64,000 nucleotides of DNA from Neodiprion pinetum (GCF_021155775.2 NC_060236.1:15488519-15552518); one strand, 5' to 3'. Positions 42,137 to 54,097 are shown, counted from the stretch's first letter. The notes: generated from the letters alone by a model not told the origin. Made by a program: numbers and translations.

Positions 42137-45100
42137 CTATTGGGGGGCTGCGACAAACCCCCAAGGTACGGTGTCGGTCTGCCCATTTATCAATTGCCGC
42201 TTGTCATCCAGCCAACTCAGAGCCAATTTTTTCTGTACGATCGTGCTTACTTCGTGTTTTTTACTGCGTATTGAACAGTGTGGAAGAGTCAACTTCTTGG
42301 TGAGCCATCAGACAGCACTTATGATCATCGAACGTGATGCTATTTGTCAATGAATTTACTACACCCTTGGCAGGCTTACTCACTTTACGCCACCGTCATA
42401 TTTTTCCCAATCCTCACTCATCGTAGTAAATGTGTACAGCTTTGCTCGCAGTCCCACAAACTCTGTCATAATTTTACCATTATTTTCATCCGTCATTAGC
42501 CCTAGTTGTTTTTTGTTTTTAAAGGGAATACCATACATATTGTCAGGTGGATAGTCAGAGGTATCAAACATTGTATCTACATCACGTTTGATGATATCGT
42601 AGATATTAGGCACATTGAATTGATAAATAAGGCTGTCTGTGTCGGTATACATCAATTTAGCTTGTTTATTCAAAAAGTTGGTTTTAATATAATGATGTTG
42701 AAAATCGTAGAAAAAGATTTTTGACAGATCTAGAATTGATGCGCCGACGTAAAGAGGTTTGGCAAAGTGACCTTTGACACAATTCATTTCAATGATAACC
42801 ATATCAGCGCCAAATACGGTGCAGCTGTGAAAGTTTGCTCGAGCAATAAGCGTTCTCGCACCACCTCTTCCATCCCATTTTGTGACCAATTTAATATCTT
42901 TATGATTTCGCACATTCTCCATAGTCTTGCCGAACACAGCGTTATTCATGAGCTTGTAAAAGTTTTTCTCAAATTCATTCCTAGACCGCTTACGCATGTC
43001 TGTGTTGAGCGTGATGTAAGGCTCGAGCCATGGAAATTGTGCGAACTTTAAAACTCTGTGCACTTTCGTTAATTTCAATCCTAAACTCAAACACAGTTTC
43101 GAATTTCTATAGTGCAATATATACTTTGTTTTGGGGTGAACGGTGGCCGCGAGTTTGGCATTTTTACTACCTGGAGGAGTAAAATGTTCGGGACAAAGAG
43201 GTAAGTCTTTACGATCCTCGTGGAGTTCTACAGGGTAGTCCAAATCTACCTCCAGAAAGTAACCGATCAGCGAATCGTCCGGATGGTTTGTTATATCGAT
43301 GTGCTGATACTCCCACTCGAACGAGCCGATTGGTAAATGCATGCTCATAGCTGCACCGTACAGATTATTTGCGTCAAAATACGTGAGATACGATTTCACG
43401 CTACTAGGATGAGAATCTTTTCCCATGAATTTATTATTGGCCCGAGCGTGTCGATTAGAACATTGCGCTACGCTGCCTCGAATAGCTCTTTCAATAAATA
43501 ACACCATTTCAGAGTTGTCTAAGAATTGCAAATTTATATTAGTATGCTTGAGCATCGCGTCGAAAGCAAGTCCCGGTGCAGTGTAGTAGTGCAACGGATC
43601 TAAATCGTATGTTTCGAAGCAGCTAGCGCGGAAATTTTCAAAAATATCGGTAAGCAGAAGAACTCTAACAATGACTCTAAATGAAATTCTCCCCAAACAT
43701 TTTTGGCGTGCTCGTAATCGGTGTCTGAAATATTTGCATCGCAGAGGTGTGAGTAGAAATGCCTCTTTGCAGGTAATCGCGTTTTATCGAGTTTCCTCCA
43801 ACAATCGACGTATTCATAGGGAAAAACGCCTTTGCGAGTCATCAAACTGAACTGAGTCGGATTATTATAAAATTTATGTGTTATGTGCTTGTCGGCATCA
43901 TTTAAATATTTGGAAAATTCATCGATGCTGCTAGCCATAAATCGAAACAAATCGATGAATCTCAAGTGTAGTCATCATTGTCTCATCAACGCGTTTCGTG
44001 AAGGATATATATTTTTCCTCATTTATGGGTAGTAGTGTAATTTCACGGGGAAAAGTTGACGCGAGGGATTTTATTAAAAAGTGCGAATCGTAACCGGACA
44101 AATTGTGGAAAACTATTGGAATTTTATGCGTCTCTCTGAAATTCAAATTACACCGATTATGAGCAGGACCACGATATTTACCCGTGAAGTGACAGTGATC
44201 GTGACACTCTTTCTCCTCAGGGGTAATGGGCTTTTCGCAAATATAACAATTCTTTACGCGCATGTGACGATCGCGTTGCACTTGGGTAAGAGACTCCATC
44301 GGAATTACGTTTTTGATGCGTGACTCTCCTTGGATCGATGAATCTTTAAGCTGTTGCATAAACCAATCTATGCAATCGGCACCGCGTTTACTGTGGAACT
44401 CCGATAAAGTCTCATCGTACGCGCAATGTACATAGTATGCTACACTGTGCGGGATATGCTTTTGAAATTCACATGTTTTACGGCTTGAAACGTGATTTTG
44501 AAATTGATCAACCGGTACAGACTCTAATATACATTCGAGATCGGCGTAAACGACAAACGGGACGTTGCCTTTGTCTTGAAAATTGGAAAATGCTAAATCT
44601 TTACACTCGGGAAATTCCATGCGTACTTTATCTAGTATAATGCAATCTTGTCGGTGATTGTCGTAGGCATGTTTCACGGTGAAGTGACACAAACATCCGT
44701 CACATAAAAACAGTTGACCATCATGATCAGACAATTGTTTGCTCACCAATCGTGAAAGATCTTTAATCCAAGCAAAGTGGAATCTTGATGTTAACTCGCG
44801 AGCCATATCATTTTCTGGATTACTCTCAACCATCAGAAGACGAATCGTGTCAATGTTCGCGGTACTCAAATGATCACTCAAATAAATTGGCACGATGACG
44901 CTTTTATTCGATTTTGCATAATGTGGAAAAAGTTTGAGATTCTATCCCATATACGTTGATTCGCAAATTATTCAATCTCTCGAGCCTTTTCACGTCGTGC
45001 AGAGTAGCAGGGAATTTGATACCTGTACAGTCCAACTTGGAAATATAGCTACGATATTGGCGAATCCTACCGGTGTTGGTGTTGACCGGGTGGAGGGCTG

Positions 45101-45917
45101 CTGCGACGGACCAGAAAAGGCATTTTTCATCTTCGTTTTTCACGTTCACCACCGCTCTCCTCCGCTGAATATCCTTGGGCACCTCAACGAATGTTGAAAG
45201 CCCCGCGGCGAGCGGCTGGTACCGGTTGATGTTTACGACAGTATTGAGGGTGTCGATCATGCTCCACCCGGAATCGCGTTGTTCAAAATCTTCAACCTTC
45301 ACAAGCAGATCGTTCCTTGCGCGTGTAAACCATCCGTTTATGTTGCTCGATGGGAGAAGAATCGCCACGTTAGATGTGTTGAAGCTCTTAACTTCGGTGG
45401 AGATCTCTTCGTGATTGACATTTTCGAATTTGCACGATAATATGAGGTAAACCTTCACATTTCCCTCCTCACGCAGTACCAGCTTCAACTTCTCGGTGAC
45501 GACGCGCTGCACATAATCCAGAAAAGCGTTCAAACTTTTATGACGGAGATTTGCAACAACCCCTGTTCGGATTTGGCTGGCAAAAGCACTATCCACGTCG
45601 TCCCACTGTACACCCGCAGGAGTACCGATATTTCCACCCGTTACCACTGTGCGCTGCCGCTGTCGCTGCCGCAGTTGTTGCCGAATCTTCGCTATCCAGG
45701 ATTGTACGAGCGTGATTGTATGCTGGATTTGCAGTTTCGCCCCTATGCTCGTTTTCGGACGCTTGGAAACATCACGCAGCAATTGAAGATTTTCCATTCC
45801 AACGCCAATCCAGTGCTTGAAAAAGTTGTCATTCTCCTGCTCGGGATGTAGCTCGCCCAACAAATCGTGGGGGTTCTTCATCATTTTGACGGGATTTAAG
45901 TATGTTTCAGTGGCCAT
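42137..45917 (-). pseudogene. Protein-primed DNA polymerase B, several frameshifts
   Basis: On the minus strand from 45917 (MATETYLNPVKMMKNP). The N-terminal region has VDSAFASQIRTG, FEQRDSGWSMI and VNVKNEDEKCLFWSVAAAL, a known Polinton polymerase N-terminus. Exo motifs include VYADLECIL and FHNLSGYDSHFL. Polymerase motifs are YFDANNLYGAAMS (A), LMNNAVFGKTMEN (B) and YTDTDSLIYQ (C). The frame changes near 44900, 43950, 43650, 42380 and 42270, so a single gene is now in at least five pieces. Catalytic motifs survive in the fragments. Confidence 0.85.
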
Positions 45918-45976
45918 GACTTAAACGTTGATATAAGCAGAACTTTGTGTAACTTTGACTTGCACGTATCGTGTAA

Positions 45977-46016
45977 GACTGATGAGTCTGCATCGGATGC
46001 GGTGAGCTTATATATA
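45977..46016 (-). promoter_or_regulatory. TATA box and TCAGTC initiator for POL
   Basis: On the minus strand CTATATATAA (about 46008-46017) is followed about 30 nt later by TCAGTC (45977-45982), 60 nt before the ATG at 45917. Confidence 0.6.
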
Positions 46017-46605
46017 GGCCGATAGATCGCAAGAATTTGGGTGTGGTGGTGGGGGGTCCAAGCTTTGTACCACCCGCCATCAAAGAATCAAAAATTTTTA
46101 TGGCGAACAGGTCTGAGCCTTCACACCCCAACCCTAAACAGCATGGGGACATGTGATGGGAAAATCGATAAGCAAAAAGCAGGTAGCGAGCTATGTTTGG
46201 CGTGAGAAAAATCTTATCTTGCCAACTCTTGATTAGATGGTACGTGCACATACAGTTTTTCAGTTTTATGAGTCGTTAATCAGCGTGGGGCATGTGATGG
46301 GAAAAATCGATAAACGAAAAGCAGGTAGTGAGCTCTTGAGAAAATTTTCTCCTAGCTTATATTGCCCCCGCGTTACATATTTGCCTGTATGTCACGTGGT
46401 GTACGCCCCACAAATGATTGGCTGGCGGGTTTTTGCTCGGTGGAGGGCGGGTGTGTCTCCTTTCGTATCATATTTGAACAGCAGTTTGAAACTTCTCTAG
46501 TATTTTGAAAAATCTCTCGTGCGGAAGCAAGCGTTTAGCAACGTGAGTTGTGAAAAGAGAGGTTCTCATAGGAAAACCCGAAGACTTCAACAAATTTCTG
46601 GTTTT
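46017..46605. other. Non-coding spacer with a 60-bp duplication
   Basis: CATGTGATGGGAAAATCGAT plus a shared AGCAGGTAG(C/T)GAGCT tail occurs at about 46145-46195 and again at 46290-46340. No gene seen up to the right repeat. Confidence 0.6.
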
Positions 46606-46929
46606 GTGAATACTTTATACAATGTATATGATAATGAGGATTATATCGAAGAATAAAATTTACAATTATTCATCGTGTATTTCATAGCAACTAAAATTTA
46701 TAATATTTTTACATTTTCCCATCAGATAAATTTATATGAAAAGAACAGATAAAACTTATAAAGATATATACATAGTTGTATCAATTTTATGTAAATAAAT
46801 TCATGTTTAATTCTATGTATAAACTAGGATATATATTGTAATAAATTCTATTTCCTAGATGGTTAAATAATTTTATTGAATATTCCATTTTAATTGTATG
46901 TGTAAACTATAATATAATTGTAATGAATT

Positions 46930-47446
46930 CTACAGGAATTTTTGTGCATACTGCGAGCATTTTTTAGGCAGACGGTTGCATTTCAGGCAGTCTTTTACTA
47001 GAGGATTTGGCCCATCCACTATATCGCCATCGGGTCCTGGTGTATAATGTAGGAGACATCTGCGACAACTGGCGATCTTGTCATCCATTTTCATATTCTC
47101 AGACAGTTTATCCCACACATCATCGATGGCGTTTGATGCGAACGTGTAGCTGAATTCTTTTGGTAAAAAAGCTATATCCTCGGACATCATTGCCCTTAAA
47201 CCCATCAATTCTTTGTACAGACGAAAGGATTTCTCGAGGGAGCTGGTACACTCCTTCAAATACCAACTCCTTAGCCGCTGCACATTTTCAAAGGCGCTGT
47301 TGTATGCCGGGATGTATTCAGGGTTGTCATCATACCAAATCAAGCCTGGCGTTGCTGCTTGCTGGAGGTTATTCGCTGGGAAGTATCCATGGTTCAAGTC
47401 ATGCCAGGGTGCCACTTCCATATACCTCAATTTTTCCAGTGCAGGG
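46930..47446 (-). CDS. C-terminal part of the nuclease-like protein (right copy)
   Basis: Same sequence as the left C-terminal part at protein level. The frame extends further 5' here through the G/C tract into Pro codons, only because the tract is one base shorter. Confidence 0.55.
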
Positions 47447-47818
47447 GGGGGGGGGGGGGGTGATGTGCAAATCTTCCGTATTAATAACCCTCGTTGTAGC
47501 ATCGACGATCTCCGTCAGCCATGCTTTCTTCTCCGCCCCTTTGACATATACGTAACACGCATTTCCCACCATTTTTCTCACAATCTTCGATACATTCACG
47601 TGAGATTTGTTGCCCGCATTCCATGATATTCCGTGGTAATTGTGTGTCAACCATACATTGTTAGCTCTACATTCTAGTGGTAAGCTTGCCAAATCATAGG
47701 GCGGCCTGAAAATGATGTAATCCAGACCCTGCCCGTTTACGTTGATGACTGCGACTTCGTTGGGTACAAACTTCATGTTATGACCAATAAAACATTGCAC
47801 GTCTAGGATCATCGCCAT
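47399..47818 (-). CDS. Nuclease-like protein, N-terminal part (right copy)
   Basis: Start ATG at 47818, mirror of 35924. After the C17 tract the frame reads a different short tail (CTGKIEVYGSGTLA) than in the left copy, confirming that the tract length sets the frame. Confidence 0.55.
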   Translation of the reverse strand: MAMILDVQCFIGHNMKFVPNEVAVINVNGQGLDYIIFRPPYDLASLPLECRANNVWLTHNYHGISWNAGNKSHVNVSKIVRKMVGNACYVYVKGAEKKAWLTEIVDATTRVINTEDLHITPPPPPCTGKIEVYGSGTLA

Positions 47819-47954
47819 GCTGAGGAGTGGGAATGTTGCGCTCGATTTTACTGACAGATGGTATGTAGAAGACTGACTATTCCATCTCCAGCACACCCGC
47901 TTTTATCCCCTCGCGAATGAATTTTGTAGAAGTAGAGGGGATCGCATAGTTTAT

Positions 47955-48269
47955 TTACGGCACATAACTGCATGGAAATTCAAACTTGTTGAATTCCCCA
48001 CCAAGGTATTTCATTTGCAGACGATTTTCCCCGGCCATGTTACACATTTCAGTCAGCTGATTAGAATCTTCTTGTAGAACCCTTACGATTCTCGGTGGTA
48101 AGAAGACGTTGTATTCTCCATCGATCGTCGCCAGAGCACGTACCCCGAATTTTGTTTTCACCAGTCGTAACCCTGTGACGTCATACATACCCCCAATTTC
48201 GAGTTCCGACATCTTCTTGGTTGGCAGATTCTCCATGCGGCTGACGTGGTTAACTTTTGTTAGATCCAT
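47955..48269 (-). CDS. Small OB-fold-like protein (right copy)
   Basis: Identical at protein level to 35473-35787, including the upstream TATA promoter in inverted orientation. Confidence 0.65.
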   Translation of the reverse strand: MDLTKVNHVSRMENLPTKKMSELEIGGMYDVTGLRLVKTKFGVRALATIDGEYNVFLPPRIVRVLQEDSNQLTEMCNMAGENRLQMKYLGGEFNKFEFPCSYVP

Positions 48270-49109
48270 TGCGTTTCAATCAGAGTTTATTTTCTTCACA
48301 AGTAAGAGCAGTTCACGACGCGAAGAGGCGATGAGAACAGTGTGACTATCGGAATGGGCTCACGTTTTATATACCACCAACGCCCCACTACAATTTTCCA
48401 TCGGACAAGTCTCGACACGCATTTTGTGAGAAGAATTTGACGATCTATTCAAAGCATCCAACCCTTATTTTCTGAACCGTTCACCCCCAACCACATGATG
48501 AATAAAAAAGTTGCCATCATGCGGCGAGCATTGGAAACATCACGCAGAGTCGATCGATGGAATATCGATTGATCGATAATGTGATGGAGGGGGCGCCACA
48601 TACGACAAACCTGCGGTAAAACCCAGTAACACCAACTGTCGGTGAGATTGGGGATAACAATTTCGTCGGTAAAATGTTTACCATCTAACAATAAAAGAAA
48701 ATAAAAAATTTGAAATGTTTGCTCATCCAACGATGAAAAAATCAAAATGGGAGCTCATCCGGCTAAGCAAAAAATCCCATTATCAAACTGTCTGACGATA
48801 AACAAATCAAATCGGCTACTCATCCGACTAAGCAAATGATCAAAATAGCTGCTCATCTGACAAAGCAAAAATCAAAATGGCTGCTCATCTGACTAAGCAA
48901 ATAATTCATTGTCAAACTGTCTCTCGGTAAAATCGGGCAAAAATACTGGTGGCGCCATCTATGTTCACGCTTCAGCCGGTAACAATATCCTGGGTGAGGC
49001 TTACCATCACTGTGGTTACATACCGACTGTCGGTAAGGAATCGAGATACGCTGCCGGTACGCCGCCATTTTCTTTTATTAAGAACTCTCGTATCTATACT
49101 ACTTTTATT

Positions 49110-49301
49110 TTATGTTGTTAATAAGACCGTTTATTATCAATGTACTCGGCGCAAGACTCTACGAAGACTTTTGATGAAATGTTTGTATATTTTTGTATTT
49201 CCATCAAATTATTATACCTACAATTGAAAACAGGCGGTACTCAAGCAACTTTCAGTCAAAGAAGCTATATCAAGCTGGATCCGTCACATTCGAAAATCGA
49301 T
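49110..49301. other. Right flank of the Polinton
   Basis: Short AT-rich host sequence, nothing recognised. Confidence 0.5.
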
Positions 49302-49859
49302 ACCTATGTGAAGTTGGCAAGCCACTGAACGGAAAGGCATTTTCTTAATATTTTAATCGTTTGTACTCGGTGTGTACCTGATTATACCAACTTAAATTCC
49401 GTTTGTGCCTTAAGTACAAATGAGTACAAGCGAAAAACAAATTATATCGCTTGTACCTGTTTATAACACTGGGAAATTGTTTTTACCTGTTTAAACCAAT
49501 ACTTATATCGTTTGTACCTGATTTTACCACTGAAAAATCATTTGTGAACATTCATACCGATACTACTATCGTTTGTTCCTCCTTGTACCAACGAAGATAT
49601 CGTTTGCACTTGTTTGTACCAACGAGAAATCGCTTATACCTGCTTGTACTAACGAGAAAACGTGTGTACTTGTCTGTATCAACGAGTAATCGTTTGTACT
49701 TGTTCGTACCGACAACTAAATAGGTAATATTTGTTTGTACCTTCGAGAAATCGTTTGTACCCGTTCGTACCAACGATTATATCGTTTGTACCTCATTGTA
49801 CCAACGGGTAATCGTTCGTACCTGTTTGTACCAATGAGTAATCGTTTGTACTCGTTTGA

Positions 49860-49860
<1 letters not shown>
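49302..49860 (+). mobile_element. Truncated second copy of the minisatellite foldback element
   Basis: ACCTATGTGAAGTTGGCAAG and ACGGAAAGGCATTTTCTTAA match the left end of the 20600 element, followed by related GTTTGTACC minisatellite units. It ends abruptly in the GA satellite at 49863; no right end or duplication is visible. Confidence 0.65.
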
Positions 49861-49862
<2 letters not shown>

Positions 49863-49947
<85 letters not shown>

Positions 49948-50501
49948 AGAGGGAGAGGGAGAGGGAGAGGGAGAGGGAGAGGGGGAGAGGGAGAGGGAGA
50001 GGGAGAGGGAGAGGGAGAGGGAGGGGAGAGGGAGAGGGAGAGGGAGAGGGAGAGGGAGAGGGAGAGGGAGAGGGAGAGGGAGAGGAGAGGGAGAGGGAGA
50101 GGGAGAGGAGAGGGAGAGGGAGAGGGAGAGGGAGAGGGAGAGGGAGAGGGAGAGGGAGAGGGAGAGGAGAGGAGAGGGAGAGGGAGAGGGAGAGGGAGAG
50201 GGAGAGGGAGAGGGAGAGGGAGAGGGAGAGGAGAGGGAGAGGGAGAGGGAGAGGGAGAGGGAGAGGGAGAGGGAGAGGGGAGAGGGAGAGGGAGAGGGAG
50301 AGGGAGAGGGAGAGGGAGAGGGAGAGGGAGAGGAGAGGGAGAGGGAGAGGGAGAGGGAGAGGGAGAGGGAGAGGGAGAGGGAGAGGGAGAGGGAGAGGGA
50401 GAGGGAGAGGGAGAGGGAGAGGGAGAGGAGAGGGAGAGGGAGAGGGAGAGGGAGAGGGAGAGGGAGAGGGAGAGGGAGAGGGAGAGGGAGAGGGAGAGGG
50501 A

Positions 50502-50568
<67 letters not shown>
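49863..50568 (+). repeat. GA and GGGAGA satellite
   Basis: About 700 bp of (GA)n grading into (GGGAGA)n and back to (GA)n. Frames up to 302 residues (Arg/Glu/Gly or Ser/Leu/Pro) cross it on both strands and are artefacts. Confidence 0.95.
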
Positions 50569-50571
<3 letters not shown>

Positions 50572-50909
50572 AATATGCCCTAGTACGCTATGGGGCAACA
50601 TATAATACAGATTGACAGGTAATAGATTTATATGTATAGAAGATATTCTTGATGACAATAGATAATTATACAGGTGTAATAACAACTTAAAACTAAACTT
50701 TATTTAAATAGCTTGACTAACTACATATGGAAATAACAAAATAATAAGATGTATGGAAATCGAATACAGAGTAATATAGTATACTGTTAGGCTCATAGGA
50801 ATAAAAATCGAAAGAAGGATATTGCAATGATATACTTGATATACACAGACCTCAGCCGAACCAAGCAGAAATCAGAAATGATTCATGCCAAATTTAATTA
50901 ATGAATTTA

Positions 50910-51358
50910 TTATGTCTGAGCACTTAACAAACCCTGCTCTAGCTGCAAAAAATGTGCAAAAAGTTGTGATTTGAATGTATCTAGAGTAGGGGAGGAAGTG
51001 ATATTAGCTGGTAACGAGTGCTACAGATATGCTGCAGTGAGTCGAAATGAGCGGTGGTACGTTGCTGTTCTATGAATAGGGATATGAAAAAGGGAGGAAG
51101 AAGGAAGTCGAAAAGAACGTCGCAGATCAGGGTCGAGTTTGGGAAGGAGAAGCTTTAGATACAGAGGTGATTTCATAAAGAGGATACGGTATGTCATTAT
51201 GCCAAGAAAATATAGTCGACGATTGCTCACATTTAGCCAATTCAGCTGTAGACGGTAAGGAGTAATGTGTTCATCACGACGTAAATTAAAAAAAATGCAA
51301 CGAATGCACGAATTTCTCAAACGCTGAAGTTTAGTATTTAGTTCGTCAGTCAAGTCAT
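50910..51358 (-). pseudogene. LINE A RT C-terminus
   Basis: DLTDELNTKLQRLRNSCIRC then RRDEHITPYRLQLNWLNV. Continues the RT interrupted at 54096. A TAG near 51021-51023 interrupts the frame just before the natural end. Confidence 0.7.
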
Positions 51359-52231
51359 TATACCGGGACAATCTCTTGAAACTATACATACAATGCGCAT
51401 GCGCGAGTTTTATCGGCTGCTCGGGCAGGCCGGCCACTCCGAGTTTCAGCTGTCAAACTCTGTTTCTGGCGGCGATGTAGTCCATACGAATTTTTGAGGT
51501 TAGAATCTCAAACAGTCGAGGTAGTGACTCGGAAAGTTGATGCTAATGCTCTTTGAAAGTTGGCTTTATTCGACTGAAATGAGAAATCTGTTTAAATGTT
51601 GGGTGCTTGGAAGAAACGCAGCAGGTAGGTGGGAACATTTTATTTGATCACTTTTATTATTTCGTACATTAGAAATAACAATGAAATTTTTTTCTATCAA
51701 CAGGTGATACGGCCAAAATAATTACATCTCTAATATTTACTCTTATCTGCCTATTTAATTTATCACACGTACAAAGATCATCGCCATTTTCAAGCTACTA
51801 AGCAACTTTCTCACTCTCTTGTGATTTCAGGCGGTAATATTGAATTTTATCACTTTTGAAAATGGGACATTAAACCGAGCGTTCCAGAAATTTAAATATC
51901 ACACTATCTGTAACAGAACTGTGAATCTTTTTTTTCTCGAAAATAGTTCAACAAAATTTACAAATAGTCAATAGACAATGTATTTTTTCCGATCAATAAA
52001 TTATTACTACTACTATTAAGAATTTTCCAATGATTATCAGAGTTCATTTCGCGAATTTTCTATGATGTTCGATTAAATAAATGAACGGAACCTAATACTC
52101 AAATTGAAAATTCAAGTAATATTAGATTTATTAAAATGACTTCTGTATTTCATGTTAGTGCGGTTCGAAACGAAGAAAATCTAATCGGAAGCGTAAAACT
52201 CAAGAACGTAGATCACATCCTATGATACAAG

Positions 52232-52423
52232 TTGAAAATCAACTTTCTCAAAATGCGCCTTAACGTCACAATTAGCTTCAAGGACAATCATGTTTTAGAG
52301 TAATGTCAGAACATTATTACGAGGATATTGAAAATAAACTTTCTCAAAATGCGCCTTAACGTCACAATTAGCTTCAAGGACAATCATGTTTTAGAGTAAT
52401 GTGAGAACATTATTACGAGGATA
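52232..52423 (+). repeat. 96-bp tandem duplication
   Basis: Two near-perfect units starting TTGAAAAT(C/A)AACTTTCTCA; one change is TGTCAGAAC versus TGTGAGAAC. Confidence 0.85.
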
Positions 52424-52825
52424 TTGACTTATCGGATTCAAGATTGTGTCCCTTGTTCCATCAAAATTAATGAATATCCAATTTTTAACGAAGTTCATGA
52501 AAATTTTTTTCCAAATAATGTAATTCGATACAATATCTTGTTCATAGTCCTCCGAACATCATCTTGTAACAAGGATATTTGGAAAGAGTACCTTTGTTGC
52601 AGGAATCATTATAAAATTCTTGGTTTTCAATTCGTGCTACTGAATAACTTCTGCGTTTCAGGTTCCATTTCCAATCTCAAAATGAGATTTTTTTTTGCTC
52701 CAGACAATGCTAACATGAAACGCAGAAATAATTGCGATAAATGGAGATTCACAAGCTTTAGTCTTAGCGTAGGACCCTATAAAGAGTGTGAAATTGAATT
52801 TGGTTTCAAGTTATCGTGCAACTAG
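52424..52825 (+). other. 133-residue frame, unassigned
   Basis: Open frame with NNFCVSGSISNLKM and a KRRNNCDKW patch, inside the TA-flanked element. No family recognised and composition is AT-driven; probably not a gene. Confidence 0.2.
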
Positions 52826-54097
52826 CTAGCCAAATGACACCGTCTACTAAGATTAAATTTAAAGACATTCTTAACTGAAGTTATTTAACAATTCTAGATT
52901 TAGATTGATTCAGTTTGCCTAGCAAAATTCAACCCTACAATCTAATTAAGGACTTGAAAAACTATTCATCTGAATTTAATGCCAAAGAGAGTAAAAGTAA
53001 GCTTCAAAATAAGATACCAAATAAAATGGCATAAAGTTTGAAAACCAATGCTGGTCAATAATAATGCTTGAATTACAATGGTGCACAGAATGATTCCTCG
53101 GTAGAATGAATTGGCGGCAACGGTTAAGTAACAAACTTATGGCTATTAGCTCGATCAAAGTGAAATGATGGAATATTCAGCCTTTATGATCTGTAGTATA
53201 TCCCGCTCTTCAATTTTGCCTCAACTGATGTTAAGAAGGTGGCGACGGCCTGATGAAATTCACTCTGCTACCTGATATCTAACGGAACAATCAGGTTCGA
53301 TGGTTATAATGATCGCACCGCTCGAGAAACCAGGATCCTTGCCACCTAAACGTTTTGACCATCAGGTAAGGCATAATTTTCCTCGTGTTAATCAAAGTTT
53401 AAATTTCGAGCTTGCTAAACAAAAAACGAATTTTATCATTGGATCCATGTTAAAATATTATAATTGTCAAAGATCACGTAATTAGAAATTTACCTACATG
53501 CTTCCATGCCTGACAAATTCAGTCTCGCATTGACAATGAATTATTTCGTACCTGAAAATATTAGAAGCTATTATTATCAGACAGGATCTTTTGGTATTTT
53601 TGGATACAACTAATTTCCAATAAAATGCACAAAACATAAATCGTTAATGGAACGCATTTTTAATTTTATGTAAATAAAGAATCTGTTCACAATAAACGTT
53701 CTTTTTACTTACCTACCTTTGTTTGTCCAGACTCCCACTTATTAATGACATTTCACATTGAATTTCAGATTTTTTTTTCAATAAATCACATCCAATTTCT
53801 GTATCATTTGATATTTGCGTCGGTTGAATATTTTCCGATATCGAACACGGTATTGCTGAACGATACTATTCTTCTCAGACAATTCACGCTACGTAAAAAT
53901 AAACAGCAACATAACCTCAATCTGCGGTTTTATGCGTGAGAGATTTACAGCTCTTGAGTCTTGTCTCATTTTGTGTACGTTGGCCCCCTGCTCAGCAGAC
54001 GAAAGCATCGCCGCGGGGCGATTTCACCGACCAATGAGATTAAATTATTTGGCGCATGCGCATTGTATGTATAGTTTCAAGAGATTATCCCGGTATA

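Larger units (their letters stand above)
34639..49103. mobile_element. Polinton/Maverick element with 2.5-kb inverted repeats
   Basis: Ends start with AGTAGTATA, as Polintons usually start with AG, and tttatt lies outside both ends (34633-34638 and 49104-49109), the usual 6-bp duplication. Length is 14,465 bp. Core genes are an integrase, protein-primed DNA polymerase B, packaging ATPase and adenain-like protease, the Polinton/adintovirus hallmark set. These elements combine features of DNA transposons and double-stranded DNA viruses. Many core genes are broken, so this copy is not autonomous. Confidence 0.95.
46606..49103 (-). repeat. Right Polinton inverted repeat (2498 bp)
   Basis: Inverted copy of 34639-37137. 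It has 17 G at 47444-47460 where the left copy has 18 C. Confidence 0.95.
51361..54095. mobile_element. TA-flanked element with 44-bp inverted ends, inside LINE A
   Basis: TACCGGGACAATCTCTTGAA at 51361 and its complement (one mismatch) ending at 54095. TA lies directly outside both (51359-51360, 54096-54097). Each inverted repeat ends in ATGCGCATGCGC. No transposase frame is visible in the 2.7 kb; a 96-bp tandem duplication lies at 52232-52423. It cuts LINE A's RT between LDYYCLVY and DLTDELN, which the intact family joins. Confidence 0.75.

Noticed and set aside
49735..50685. Long frames (249-302 residues) across the GA satellite on both strands
   Set aside because: They are translations of GA/GGGAGA repeats (Arg-Glu-Gly or Ser-Leu-Pro) with no other protein signal.
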